From an uncultured Lachnospiraceae bacterium (GTDB taxonomy: Bacteria > Bacillota > Clostridia > Lachnospirales > Lachnospiraceae), in assembly GCA_946406305.1 (NCBI GenBank), contig CAMJKC010000092.1:1-6915 (forward strand): a DNA stretch of 6,915 nucleotides, read 5' to 3'. A model generated the notes under the pieces. That model had not been told where the DNA came from, did not search any database, and was given only the letters and a program-made list of their open reading frames with translations. Positions 1-6,915 of this stretch are shown here, piece by piece; position 1 is the first letter of the stretch; each line of letters begins with the position of its first letter. A program made the translations under genes and the position numbers.

Positions 1-170
1 TGTTCAATTTTTGTAGTTCTTTTATAACTTTTACTAAAATATTGACGAACTCTATTCTTAAGATTTTTCGCCTTCCCAACATATATAACTTCATCATCTT
101 CCTTGTGCATTATATAAACTCCAGGCTTTTGAGGAAGTTTTTTTAACTCTTCTTGTATATTAAAATTCAT
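1..170 (-). CDS. uvrC: UvrABC excinuclease subunit C, N-terminal fragment
   Basis: UvrC makes the incisions on either side of a lesion in nucleotide excision repair, after UvrA and UvrB have located the damage; it acts in the cytoplasm on DNA-bound UvrB. Only the first 56 codons are visible and the gene runs off the left edge. They start MNFNIQEELKKLPQKPGVY and contain the GIY-YIG nuclease core: GVY at residues 17-19, YVGKAKNLKNR at 30-40, and QYF at 43-45. Y30, G32, K33, R40 and Y44 match, one residue shifted, the active-site positions known from Thermotoga UvrC; the catalytic Glu lies beyond the window. The ATG at 170-168 is chosen because the protein begins where family members begin. An in-frame TTG at 179-177 is an alternative, and an in-frame TGA at 194-192 closes the frame. 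Only a weak ribosome binding site (GG at 177-176) precedes it. The gene lies 86 bases after rpoC on the same strand. Other GIY-YIG proteins are possible in principle, but the KLPQKPGVY opening is typical of UvrC. Confidence 0.93.
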   Translation of the reverse strand, partial: MNFNIQEELKKLPQKPGVYIMHKEDDEVIYVGKAKNLKNRVRQYFSKSYKRTTKIE

Positions 171-180
171 TTTTACCAAA

Positions 181-219
181 ATAAAAAAATGTCATATATA
201 TTATACAACATTTTTTTAT
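181..219 (-). terminator. Probable intrinsic terminator after rpoC (AT-rich hairpin with A7/T7 flanks)
   Basis: On the minus strand, ATAAAAAAATGT (219-208) is the exact reverse complement of ACATTTTTTTAT (192-181). Inside these arms, pairing continues with two G-T wobbles (207/193 and 206/194) and four A-T pairs (205-202 with 195-198), leaving a three-base loop at 201-199. The core stem is thus followed by T7 and preceded by A7, the layout of a bidirectional intrinsic terminator. It begins about 37 bases past the rpoC stop, as expected for the end of the rpoBC transcript. The weak point is the very low GC content of the stem, so its efficiency is uncertain. It could instead be a regulatory or RNA-processing hairpin in the uvrC leader. 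Confidence 0.55.
200..205 (-). promoter_or_regulatory. Candidate -10 element for uvrC
   Basis: A perfect TATAAT hexamer lies 29 bases upstream of the uvrC ATG and would place the transcription start near 193, giving a leader of roughly 22 bases. No convincing -35 element is present: at 17-base spacing the hexamer is TATCTA (228-223). There is no TGn extended -10 motif. In DNA this AT-rich a TATAAT can arise by chance, and it also forms part of the hairpin described at 181-219, so the call is tentative. Confidence 0.3.
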
Positions 220-256
220 ATTTAGATACTTATTTTTTATAAGCAGTGACTAAAAA

Positions 257-3200
257 TTAATCTTCACTTTCTTCAACATCATCATATGAATTATCTTCTC
301 CACTTAAATCATTCATCTCTCTACTTTCATATTCATTGAGTTTACTTGCATCATATAAAAACTCATTATTAGTTGCAACTTGTGAGACATTTTTATCTGT
401 TGATATTTCTGTCCTTCTAAATTCTCTCATTCCTGTTCCTGCTGGTATAAGTCGTCCTACTATTACATTTTCTTTTAGACCCTGAAGATAATCTACCTTA
501 CCTAAAATTGAACTTTCTGTCAATACCTTAGTAGTCTCTTGGAACGAAGCTGCAGATAAGAAACTTTCTGTTGCAAGTGCTGCTTTAGTAATACCTTTTA
601 ATTCTCTAACACCTGTGGCTGGTTTTAAACCTTCTTCTTCTAACTCTCTATTTTTATTCTCAAAATCAACCATATCAATAGTCGTGCCAGCTAAAAATTC
701 ACTATCTCCTGCATCTGTTACTGTTATTTTTCTAAGCATCTGTCTAACAATTAATTCAATATGTTTATCATTTATTTCAACACCTTGTAACCTATAAACT
801 CTTTGAACTTCTTTTAATAAATAGTCCTCAACTGATTTTACACCTTGAATTTGCAATATATCATGTGGGTCTATTGAACCTTCTGTGAGTGGATCTCCTG
901 CTTTAACTACCTGGTCCTCTTTCACTTTTATTCTTGAACCAAATGGAATGAAATAAGTTTTTTCTGTTTTGTTTTCTTTATCAATTACTTTTATTTCTCT
1001 CTTTTTTCCATCATCAAGTAATTTTACAACACCATCATTTGCTGTAACTATAGCCATACCTTTTGGTCTTCTTGCTTCAAACAACTCAACTACACGAGGC
1101 AAACCTTGTGTAATATCTCCACCAGCAACACCACCAGTGTGGAAAGTTCTCATCGTCAACTGTGTTCCTGGTTCTCCAATACTCTGTGCTGCTATTACAC
1201 CTACAGCTTCTCCAATTCCAACTTTTTCTCCTGTTGCAAGGTTTGAACCATAACAATGACTACATACACCAGATTTTGATCTACAAGTAAGCCCAGATCT
1301 TATTTTAACACTATCTCTTCCACTATTTTCAAGTTCTTTTATAATTCTATCAGCAATTCTTGGAGTTACAATATTATTTTCTTTTATTATAACACTGCCA
1401 TCTATGCTATCAACGATAGTCTCTGCAATATATCTTCCAATTATTCTTTCTCTTAAACTTTCAATAACTTCTTCGCCATCTTTAAATGCTGATACAGATA
1501 TGCAAGGTATATCTTCATCTGGACCACAACAATCATCTTCTCTTATAATTAAATCATGAGATACATCTACTAACCTACGAGTCAAGTATCCTGAGTCTGC
1601 AGTTCTAAGTGCAGTATCAGACAAACCTTTTCTCGCACCATGAGCTGAAATAAAATACTCAAGAACATCAAGACCTTCACGGAAATTTGACTTTACTGGA
1701 AGTTCTATAGTATGGCCAGTTGTATCAGCCATAAGTCCTCTCATTCCTGCAAGCTGTTTTATCTGTTTATTAGAACCTCTCGCTCCACTATCCGCCATCA
1801 TAAATATATTGTTGTATTTATCAAGACCTGCCATCAAATCATTTTCTATCTGCTCATCAGTCTTTTTCCATATATCAATAGTTTCTTTATATCTCTCTTC
1901 TTCTGTTATAAGACCACGGCGATAGTTTTGAGTTATCATATCAATTGTTTTTTCTGCTTCACTTATAAGACGACCTTTGCTCTCTGGTATTGTCATATCA
2001 TCTATAGAAACAGTTATAGCAGCAATTGTTGAATAGTGATATCCCATACTCTTTATATCATCAAGAGTTTTTACTATACCTTTTACTCCATGAACTTCCA
2101 TTATGTGTTCGAGTATATTTTTTAAATCTTTCTTTTTTACTAATTGATCTATTTCAAGAACAAATTCATTTTTTGGATCAGTTCTATCCACAAAACCTAA
2201 ATCTTGAGGAATTATTCTATTAAATATAAGTCGTCCAACAGTAGTTTCAATAATTCCACGAACTATATTACCTTTTTCATCAACTCTACCTATTTTTGAT
2301 TCTACACGAACTTTTACTCTTTCGTGCAAATTTACAACTTTATTCTCATAAGCAATTACAGCTTCATCAATAGATTTAAATGCATGATGTATTTCATTAT
2401 CATCATTTCTCTCTTGAGTTAAATAATATATACCAAGAACCATATCTTGTGAAGGAACTGCCACAACCCCTCCATCACTTGGTTTTAATAAGTTGTTTGT
2501 TGATAGCATTAAAAATCTACTCTCTGCTTGAGCTTCAATAGATAAAGGAACATGAATAGCCATTTGGTCTCCATCAAAATCTGCATTAAAAGCAGTACAA
2601 ACTAATGGATGTAGTTTTATTGCCTTTCCTTCTACTAATATCGGTTCAAAAGCTTGTATTCCAAGTCTATGAAGAGTTGGTGCACGGTTGAGTAAAACTG
2701 GATGCTCTTTTATAACATCATCAAGCACATCCCATACGACATTATCTTGTCTTTCAACCTTTCTCTTTGCTTCTTGTATATTTATAGCAAGCCCTCTGCT
2801 CTCAAGCTCTTTCATAACAAATGGTTTAAATAATTCAATTGCCATTTCTTTTGGCAAACCACATTGATCTATTTTTAATTCTGGTCCTACAACAATAACA
2901 CTTCTACCAGAGAAATCAACTCTCTTACCCAACAAATTTTGACGGAAACGACCTTGTTTTCCCTTTAACATATCAGATAAAGATTTGAGTGGTTTGTTAC
3001 CTGCACCTGTTACAACTCTTCCTCTACGACCATTGTCTATTAAAGCATCAACTGCTTCTTGTAACATTCTTTTTTCATTTCTGACAATTATATCTGGAGT
3101 TCCCATCTTTGATAACTTCATCAACCTATTATTACGGTTAATAATTCTTCTATATAAATCATTGAGGTCACTTGTAGCAAATCTTCCACCATCAAGTTGA

Positions 3201-3952
3201 ACCATAGGTCTTAAATCAGGTGGTAAAACTGGTAATACAGTTAGTATCATCCACTCTGGTTTATTTCCAGATTTTATAAATGCTTCTACAATTTCAAGTC
3301 TCTTTATAAGCTTTGATTTCTTTTGACCACTTTTAGATTTTAATATCTCTTCTCTTAATTCTTTTTGTTCTTTTTCTAAATCTATCTCTTCAAGCAATTC
3401 TCTTATAGCTTCAGCACCAATACCTACTCTAAAAGAAGTGCTACCAAATTCTTCTTTCGCAGCTCTATATTCTTTTTCAGTTAATATATCTTTTTTATGA
3501 AGTTCAGTTATGCCTGGATCCAAAACTATATATGCAGCAAAGTATAAAACTTTTTCAAGATTTTTTTGCCCTATATCAAGTATAGTTCCTATTCTTGTAG
3601 GTATACCTTTAAAGAACCAAATATGTGATACAGGAGCTGCAAGTTTTATATACCCTATCCTACTTCTTCTAACTGCACTCCTTGTAACTTCAACACCACA
3701 CTTATCACAGATAATACCTTTATAACGAATTTTTTTGTATTTACCACAATGACATTCCCAGTCTTTTACTGGACCAAAAATTCTTTCACAGTATAGTCCA
3801 TCTTTTTCTGGTTTTAATGTTCTGTAGTTTATAGTTTCAGGCTTCTTAACTTCTCCATGTGCTTCTTTTAAAATTTTATCAGGAGAACAAATTCCTATAC
3901 GTATAGCGTCAAACTCAAAAGCACGATTTTTATTATTACGTATTTTATTCAT
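257..3952 (-). CDS. rpoC: DNA-directed RNA polymerase subunit beta'
   Basis: This is the beta' subunit of bacterial RNA polymerase, which carries the catalytic magnesium and forms the clamp of the DNA cleft with beta. The gene is complete at 1231 aa, near the length usual in Bacillota. Domains in order: N-terminal zinc site (C67, C69, C82, C85); clamp helices that bind sigma (about 268-305); switch 2 (GKQGRFRQNLLGKR, 331-344); NRAPTLHRLG (422-431); the metal-binding NADFDGD (456-462; Asp 458, 460, 462); bridge-helix region from YFISAHGARKG to about 797; second zinc site (C808 or C809 with C890, C897, C900); and trigger loop with MRTFH (934-938). The trigger loop runs straight into GGVAGGDITQGLPRV, so insertion SI3 is absent. 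The C-terminus is acidic (ending DDVEESED). ATG 3952 is chosen because GGAGG at 3965-3961 lies 8 bases upstream; in-frame ATGs at 3958, 3967 and 3970 sit too close to it or upstream of its end. The start overlaps the rpoB stop by 8 bases, implying coupled translation. No frameshift or missing catalytic residue is seen. Confidence 0.99.
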   Translation of the reverse strand: MNKIRNNKNRAFEFDAIRIGICSPDKILKEAHGEVKKPETINYRTLKPEKDGLYCERIFGPVKDWECHCGKYKKIRYKGIICDKCGVEVTRSAVRRSRIGYIKLAAPVSHIWFFKGIPTRIGTILDIGQKNLEKVLYFAAYIVLDPGITELHKKDILTEKEYRAAKEEFGSTSFRVGIGAEAIRELLEEIDLEKEQKELREEILKSKSGQKKSKLIKRLEIVEAFIKSGNKPEWMILTVLPVLPPDLRPMVQLDGGRFATSDLNDLYRRIINRNNRLMKLSKMGTPDIIVRNEKRMLQEAVDALIDNGRRGRVVTGAGNKPLKSLSDMLKGKQGRFRQNLLGKRVDFSGRSVIVVGPELKIDQCGLPKEMAIELFKPFVMKELESRGLAINIQEAKRKVERQDNVVWDVLDDVIKEHPVLLNRAPTLHRLGIQAFEPILVEGKAIKLHPLVCTAFNADFDGDQMAIHVPLSIEAQAESRFLMLSTNNLLKPSDGGVVAVPSQDMVLGIYYLTQERNDDNEIHHAFKSIDEAVIAYENKVVNLHERVKVRVESKIGRVDEKGNIVRGIIETTVGRLIFNRIIPQDLGFVDRTDPKNEFVLEIDQLVKKKDLKNILEHIMEVHGVKGIVKTLDDIKSMGYHYSTIAAITVSIDDMTIPESKGRLISEAEKTIDMITQNYRRGLITEEERYKETIDIWKKTDEQIENDLMAGLDKYNNIFMMADSGARGSNKQIKQLAGMRGLMADTTGHTIELPVKSNFREGLDVLEYFISAHGARKGLSDTALRTADSGYLTRRLVDVSHDLIIREDDCCGPDEDIPCISVSAFKDGEEVIESLRERIIGRYIAETIVDSIDGSVIIKENNIVTPRIADRIIKELENSGRDSVKIRSGLTCRSKSGVCSHCYGSNLATGEKVGIGEAVGVIAAQSIGEPGTQLTMRTFHTGGVAGGDITQGLPRVVELFEARRPKGMAIVTANDGVVKLLDDGKKREIKVIDKENKTEKTYFIPFGSRIKVKEDQVVKAGDPLTEGSIDPHDILQIQGVKSVEDYLLKEVQRVYRLQGVEINDKHIELIVRQMLRKITVTDAGDSEFLAGTTIDMVDFENKNRELEEEGLKPATGVRELKGITKAALATESFLSAASFQETTKVLTESSILGKVDYLQGLKENVIVGRLIPAGTGMREFRRTEISTDKNVSQVATNNEFLYDASKLNEYESREMNDLSGEDNSYDDVEESED

Positions 3953-6915
3953 CTTCATATCCTCCATCATTATTCTCTTCTACATCTACGAGCTCTCCAT
4001 CCTTAACTTCCTGAGTTGTGAATCCAGACTTAAAATCTTCATTTTTGTCATATTCAATATTCTCATATTTTTTGAAATCATGCCTTGAATCATTAAAATT
4101 ATCTACCATTGAAACTTCGCGACCTTTTCTATCAAGAACTTGGACATCTATACAAAGAGCTTGTAACTCTTTTAATAAAACTTTAAAACTCTCTGGCACA
4201 GTCGGTTTTGGCATATTCTCACCTTTGATAATTGACTCATATACTTTTAATCTTCCAACCATATCATCAGATTTTACTGTAAGTATTTCTTGAAGAGTAT
4301 TAGCAGCACCATAAGCTTCAAGAGCCCAAACTTCCATTTCTCCAAATCTTTGTCCACCAAATTGTGCTTTACCACCAAGCGGCTGTTGAGTTACTAAAGA
4401 ATAAGAACCAGTACTTCTTGCATGTATTTTATCATCAACTAAATGGTGAAGTTTTAAGTAATGCATAAATCCAATAGTAGTTTTAGAGTCAAAATACTCT
4501 CCAGTTCTTCCATCTCTTAATAATACTTTACCATCTTTTCCTACTTTTACGCCTTTCCACTCATTTCTATGCTCAAGATGACTTCCCAAATAGTTTATAA
4601 CATCTTCATTCAAAATTGTTTTATATTTGTTTTTAAACTCATCCCATTCCATATTTACATAGTCATTTGCTATGATTAAACAATCTTGTATATCGCTTTC
4701 AGTCGCTCCTTCAAATGTTGGAGTAGAAATATCAATTCCTAACATTTTTGAAGCAAGTGATAAGTGAGTCTCAAGTACCTGTCCTATATTCATACGAGAA
4801 GGAACACCTAATGGATTTAAGACTATGTCTAAAGGTCTTCCATTTGACAAATATGGCATATCTTCAACTGGCAATACTCTTGATACTACACCTTTGTTTC
4901 CATGACGGCCCGCCATTTTATCTCCGACACTAATTTTTCTCTTTTGTGCCACATAAACTCTAACTTTTAAATTTACTCCTACAGGAACTTCGTCGCCACC
5001 TTTTCTTGTAAATGTTCTTGTTCCTATAACTGTTCCATAAGCACCATGAGGTAAACGAAGTGAAGTGTCTCTAACCTCTTTTGCTTTTTCTCTAAATATC
5101 GCACGAAGCAACCTTTCTTCTGCAGTTAAATCTTGCTCTCCTTTTGGTGTAACTTTTCCAACAAGAATATCTCCTGCTCTAACTTCTGCACCAACTCTGA
5201 TTATTCCATCTTCATCTAATTCCTTTAATGCATCTTCACCTACTCCAGGCACATCGTTAGTTATTTCTTCAGGTCCAAGTTTTGTATCTCTTGCATCTGT
5301 TTCATATTCTTCTATATGTATTGAAGTATAAACATCCTCTTTTACTAACCTCTCACTTAATAATACAGCGTCTTCATAGTTATACCCTTCCCATGTCATA
5401 AAACCTATAAGTGGATTTTTTCCAAGTGCCAACTCACCTTTACATGTTGAAGGCCCATCTGCTATAACTTCATCTTTTTTTACTTTTTGTCCTATGTTTA
5501 CAGTAGGCTTTTGATTATAAGAGTTTGAAGTATTACTTCTCATAAACTTCATCAATTTATATTCATCTACACCACCGTTTACATTTTTAACTACTATTTT
5601 TTTTGCATCAACAAAAGTCACTTCACCATCTTCTCTTGCTTTTATACATACACCAGTATCAACTGCTGCTTTGTTTTCCATTCCAGTACCTATAGCACAA
5701 CATTCTGTCACCATCAAAGGAACTGCTTGTCTTTGCATGTTAGAACCCATAAGAGCACGGTTTGCATCATCATTTTGTAAGAAAGGTATCATTGAAGTAG
5801 CTACTGAGAATACCATTCTTGGAGATATATCCATAAAATCTATTTCTGTTTTTCTAAATAATGAAGTATCCTCTCTAAATCTACCAGATACATTTTCATT
5901 TATAAAATGACCCTCATTATCAAGTGGCTCACTTGCCTGAGCAATAATGTAATTATCTTCTTCATCAGCAGTCATATATACTACTTCATCTGTAACACGA
6001 GGATTCTTTGGATCAGTTTTATCTACTTTTCTATATGGTGCTTCAATAAAACCATACTTATTTATTTTAGTATAACTTGCAAGAGAATTTATAAGTCCAA
6101 TGTTTGGTCCTTCAGGAGTTTCTATTGGGCACACTCTACCATAATGTGTATAATGAACATCACGAACTTCAAATCCTGCTCTCTCACGAGATATACCACC
6201 AGGTCCAAGAGCTGACAACCTTCTTTTATGTGTAATTTCAGAAAGTGGATTATTTTGATCCATAAACTGAGATAATTGTGAAGAACCAAAAAACTCTTTT
6301 ATAGCAGCTGTTACTGGTTTGATATTTATAAGAGATTGTGGAGTTATTTCATCAACTTCAAGAGAACTCATCCTTTCTCTTACAACTCTGTCAAGTCTTG
6401 TAAGTCCTATTCTATATTGATTTTGTAAAAGTTCTCCAACTGCTCTTATTCTTCTATTTCCTAAATGGTCAATATCGTCTGTTGTCCCAATACCTTTACT
6501 CAAATGACAACAATAATTTATTGAAGCAAAAATATCTTCTTTTTCTATATGCTTTGGAATCAACTCTTGTACATTTTTTTCTAATTCTTTTAATAGAGCT
6601 TCTTTTCCAGCTTTATTCTTTTTATTCTCTTCAATAATAGTTTTTAAACATGGATAATACACTGATTCAGTTATACCCATCTCTTCCCAAGTTTCTTCTT
6701 TTACACCTTTAACATGTGCTCTTATATCAACCATCATATTTGATAATATTTTTTGTTTTTCATTTGTTGTAGGAGTAAACACGTATATGTAAGGAACTGC
6801 TTGATTTTGAAGTTCTAATGCTAAGTCTTCAGTAATCTCGACTCCCTTCTTTGCTAAAAGCTCTCCAGTTTCTTCTACAACAACATCACTTTTAGCGAGT
6901 TCTTTTTCAACATCA
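3945..6915 (-). CDS. rpoB: DNA-directed RNA polymerase subunit beta, missing its N-terminus
   Basis: This is the beta subunit of bacterial RNA polymerase, the partner of beta' around the active site and the target of rifamycins. The frame is open to the right edge of the window, so 989 residues are visible; comparison with Bacillus RpoB suggests roughly 250 N-terminal residues lie outside. Visible residues are numbered from the first complete codon (6914-6912). Landmarks in order: DDIDHLGNRR (146-155); rifampicin region FGSSQLSQFMDQNNPLSE (209-226) continuing to THKRRLSALGPGG (228-240); ETPEGPNIGLINS (265-277); WEGYNYEDAVLLSERL (508-523), whose Glu-Asp pair lies near the active site; PKGEQDLT (590-597); GDKMAGRHGNKG (664-675) with the two lysines, 666 and 674, that contact the nascent RNA end and substrate; and GGKAQFGGQRFGEMEVWALE (847-866) in the C-terminal clamp. 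The large insertion that E. coli has before the GDK block is absent. The C-terminus is acidic (YEDE). The GTG at 6782-6780 is an internal valine, not a start. The stop overlaps rpoC by 8 bases. Confidence 0.99.
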   Translation of the reverse strand, partial: DVEKELAKSDVVVEETGELLAKKGVEITEDLALELQNQAVPYIYVFTPTTNEKQKILSNMMVDIRAHVKGVKEETWEEMGITESVYYPCLKTIIEENKKNKAGKEALLKELEKNVQELIPKHIEKEDIFASINYCCHLSKGIGTTDDIDHLGNRRIRAVGELLQNQYRIGLTRLDRVVRERMSSLEVDEITPQSLINIKPVTAAIKEFFGSSQLSQFMDQNNPLSEITHKRRLSALGPGGISRERAGFEVRDVHYTHYGRVCPIETPEGPNIGLINSLASYTKINKYGFIEAPYRKVDKTDPKNPRVTDEVVYMTADEEDNYIIAQASEPLDNEGHFINENVSGRFREDTSLFRKTEIDFMDISPRMVFSVATSMIPFLQNDDANRALMGSNMQRQAVPLMVTECCAIGTGMENKAAVDTGVCIKAREDGEVTFVDAKKIVVKNVNGGVDEYKLMKFMRSNTSNSYNQKPTVNIGQKVKKDEVIADGPSTCKGELALGKNPLIGFMTWEGYNYEDAVLLSERLVKEDVYTSIHIEEYETDARDTKLGPEEITNDVPGVGEDALKELDEDGIIRVGAEVRAGDILVGKVTPKGEQDLTAEERLLRAIFREKAKEVRDTSLRLPHGAYGTVIGTRTFTRKGGDEVPVGVNLKVRVYVAQKRKISVGDKMAGRHGNKGVVSRVLPVEDMPYLSNGRPLDIVLNPLGVPSRMNIGQVLETHLSLASKMLGIDISTPTFEGATESDIQDCLIIANDYVNMEWDEFKNKYKTILNEDVINYLGSHLEHRNEWKGVKVGKDGKVLLRDGRTGEYFDSKTTIGFMHYLKLHHLVDDKIHARSTGSYSLVTQQPLGGKAQFGGQRFGEMEVWALEAYGAANTLQEILTVKSDDMVGRLKVYESIIKGENMPKPTVPESFKVLLKELQALCIDVQVLDRKGREVSMVDNFNDSRHDFKKYENIEYDKNEDFKSGFTTQEVKDGELVDVEENNDGGYEDE
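3961..3965 (-). promoter_or_regulatory. Shine-Dalgarno site of rpoC, inside the 3' end of rpoB
   Basis: GGAGG on the minus strand is followed by an 8-base spacer (atatgaag) and then the ATG at 3952-3950. This spacing is ideal for a low-GC Gram-positive. It decides the rpoC start against the ATG at 3958, only 2 bases from the motif, and against those at 3967 and 3970, which precede or overlap it. The site lies within the last codons of rpoB, so ribosomes finishing RpoB can reinitiate directly on rpoC. Confidence 0.85.

Noticed and set aside
229..243. Small inverted repeat CTTAT-AAAAA-ATAAG shortly after the rpoC stop
   Set aside because: The stem is five pairs, mostly A-T, and is not followed by a T-tract on the minus strand. 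It is too weak for a terminator and expected by chance in this composition.
3953..3970. Upstream in-frame ATGs as the rpoC start
   Set aside because: The ATGs at 3970 and 3967 precede or overlap the GGAGG motif and the one at 3958 is only 2 bases from it, whereas 3952 has the normal spacing.
615..6215. Several plus-strand open frames of about 60-106 codons opposite rpoB and rpoC
   Set aside because: They lie wholly antisense to two highly conserved genes, and their translations are hydrophobic, Ser/Phe/Leu-rich strings with no recognisable motif. These are shadow frames produced by AT-rich codon usage on the other strand.
6780..6782. GTG codon that could be taken as the start of the rpoB reading frame
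   Set aside because: The frame stays open for 44 more codons to the window edge, and those codons read like RpoB (SDVVVEETGELLAKKG). The GTG is an internal valine and the true start lies outside the window.
1..6915. Search for a mobile element, CRISPR array, riboswitch, tRNA, toxin-antitoxin pair or other hidden system
   Set aside because: More than 98 percent of the window is coding sequence of three conserved genes with intact motifs. No direct-repeat arrays, transposase fragments, tRNA-like cloverleafs or inserted segments of differing composition were seen.

Overview
The window is an ordinary, highly conserved housekeeping locus from a low-GC bacterium, read entirely from the minus strand. 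The order in the direction of transcription is rpoB (5' end cut by the right edge of the window), rpoC (complete), a short AT-rich intergenic gap, and the beginning of uvrC (cut by the left edge). The base composition is strongly AT-rich, with many AGA, ATA and AAA codons. The beta' subunit lacks the proteobacterial trigger-loop insertion SI3, and beta lacks the large insertion that Escherichia coli carries before its GDKMAGRHGNKG block. Together these point to Bacillota. The sequence style of both subunits resembles anaerobic Clostridia (possibly Peptostreptococcaceae-like), but that finer placement is an impression from memory, not a computed phylogeny.

Layout: 6915 to 3945 holds the last 989 residues of RpoB. 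It keeps the whole rifampicin-binding region, the catalytic lysine block and the C-terminal clamp. rpoC follows with an 8-base overlap. Its Shine-Dalgarno GGAGG lies inside the end of rpoB and indicates a start at 3952 rather than at the upstream in-frame ATGs. RpoC (1231 aa, ending at 257) shows both zinc sites, switch 2, the NADFDGD magnesium-binding motif, the bridge helix and the trigger loop. After 86 bases without a gene, uvrC begins at 170; its first 56 codons encode the GIY-YIG nuclease core.

The only non-coding stretch (171-256) contains a near-perfect hairpin flanked by A7 and T7 tracts, read as a likely intrinsic terminator. A TATAAT hexamer sits inside its left arm. This may separate RNA polymerase transcription from uvrC transcription.

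RpoB and RpoC form the two halves of the RNA polymerase active-site cleft and are made in a translationally coupled manner. UvrC is the incision subunit of nucleotide excision repair; its position directly after rpoC, where many Bacillota carry an L7Ae-like gene and rpsL-rpsG, is the main contextual oddity. I found no mobile element, CRISPR array, tRNA or rRNA gene, and no evidence of a previously undescribed system.
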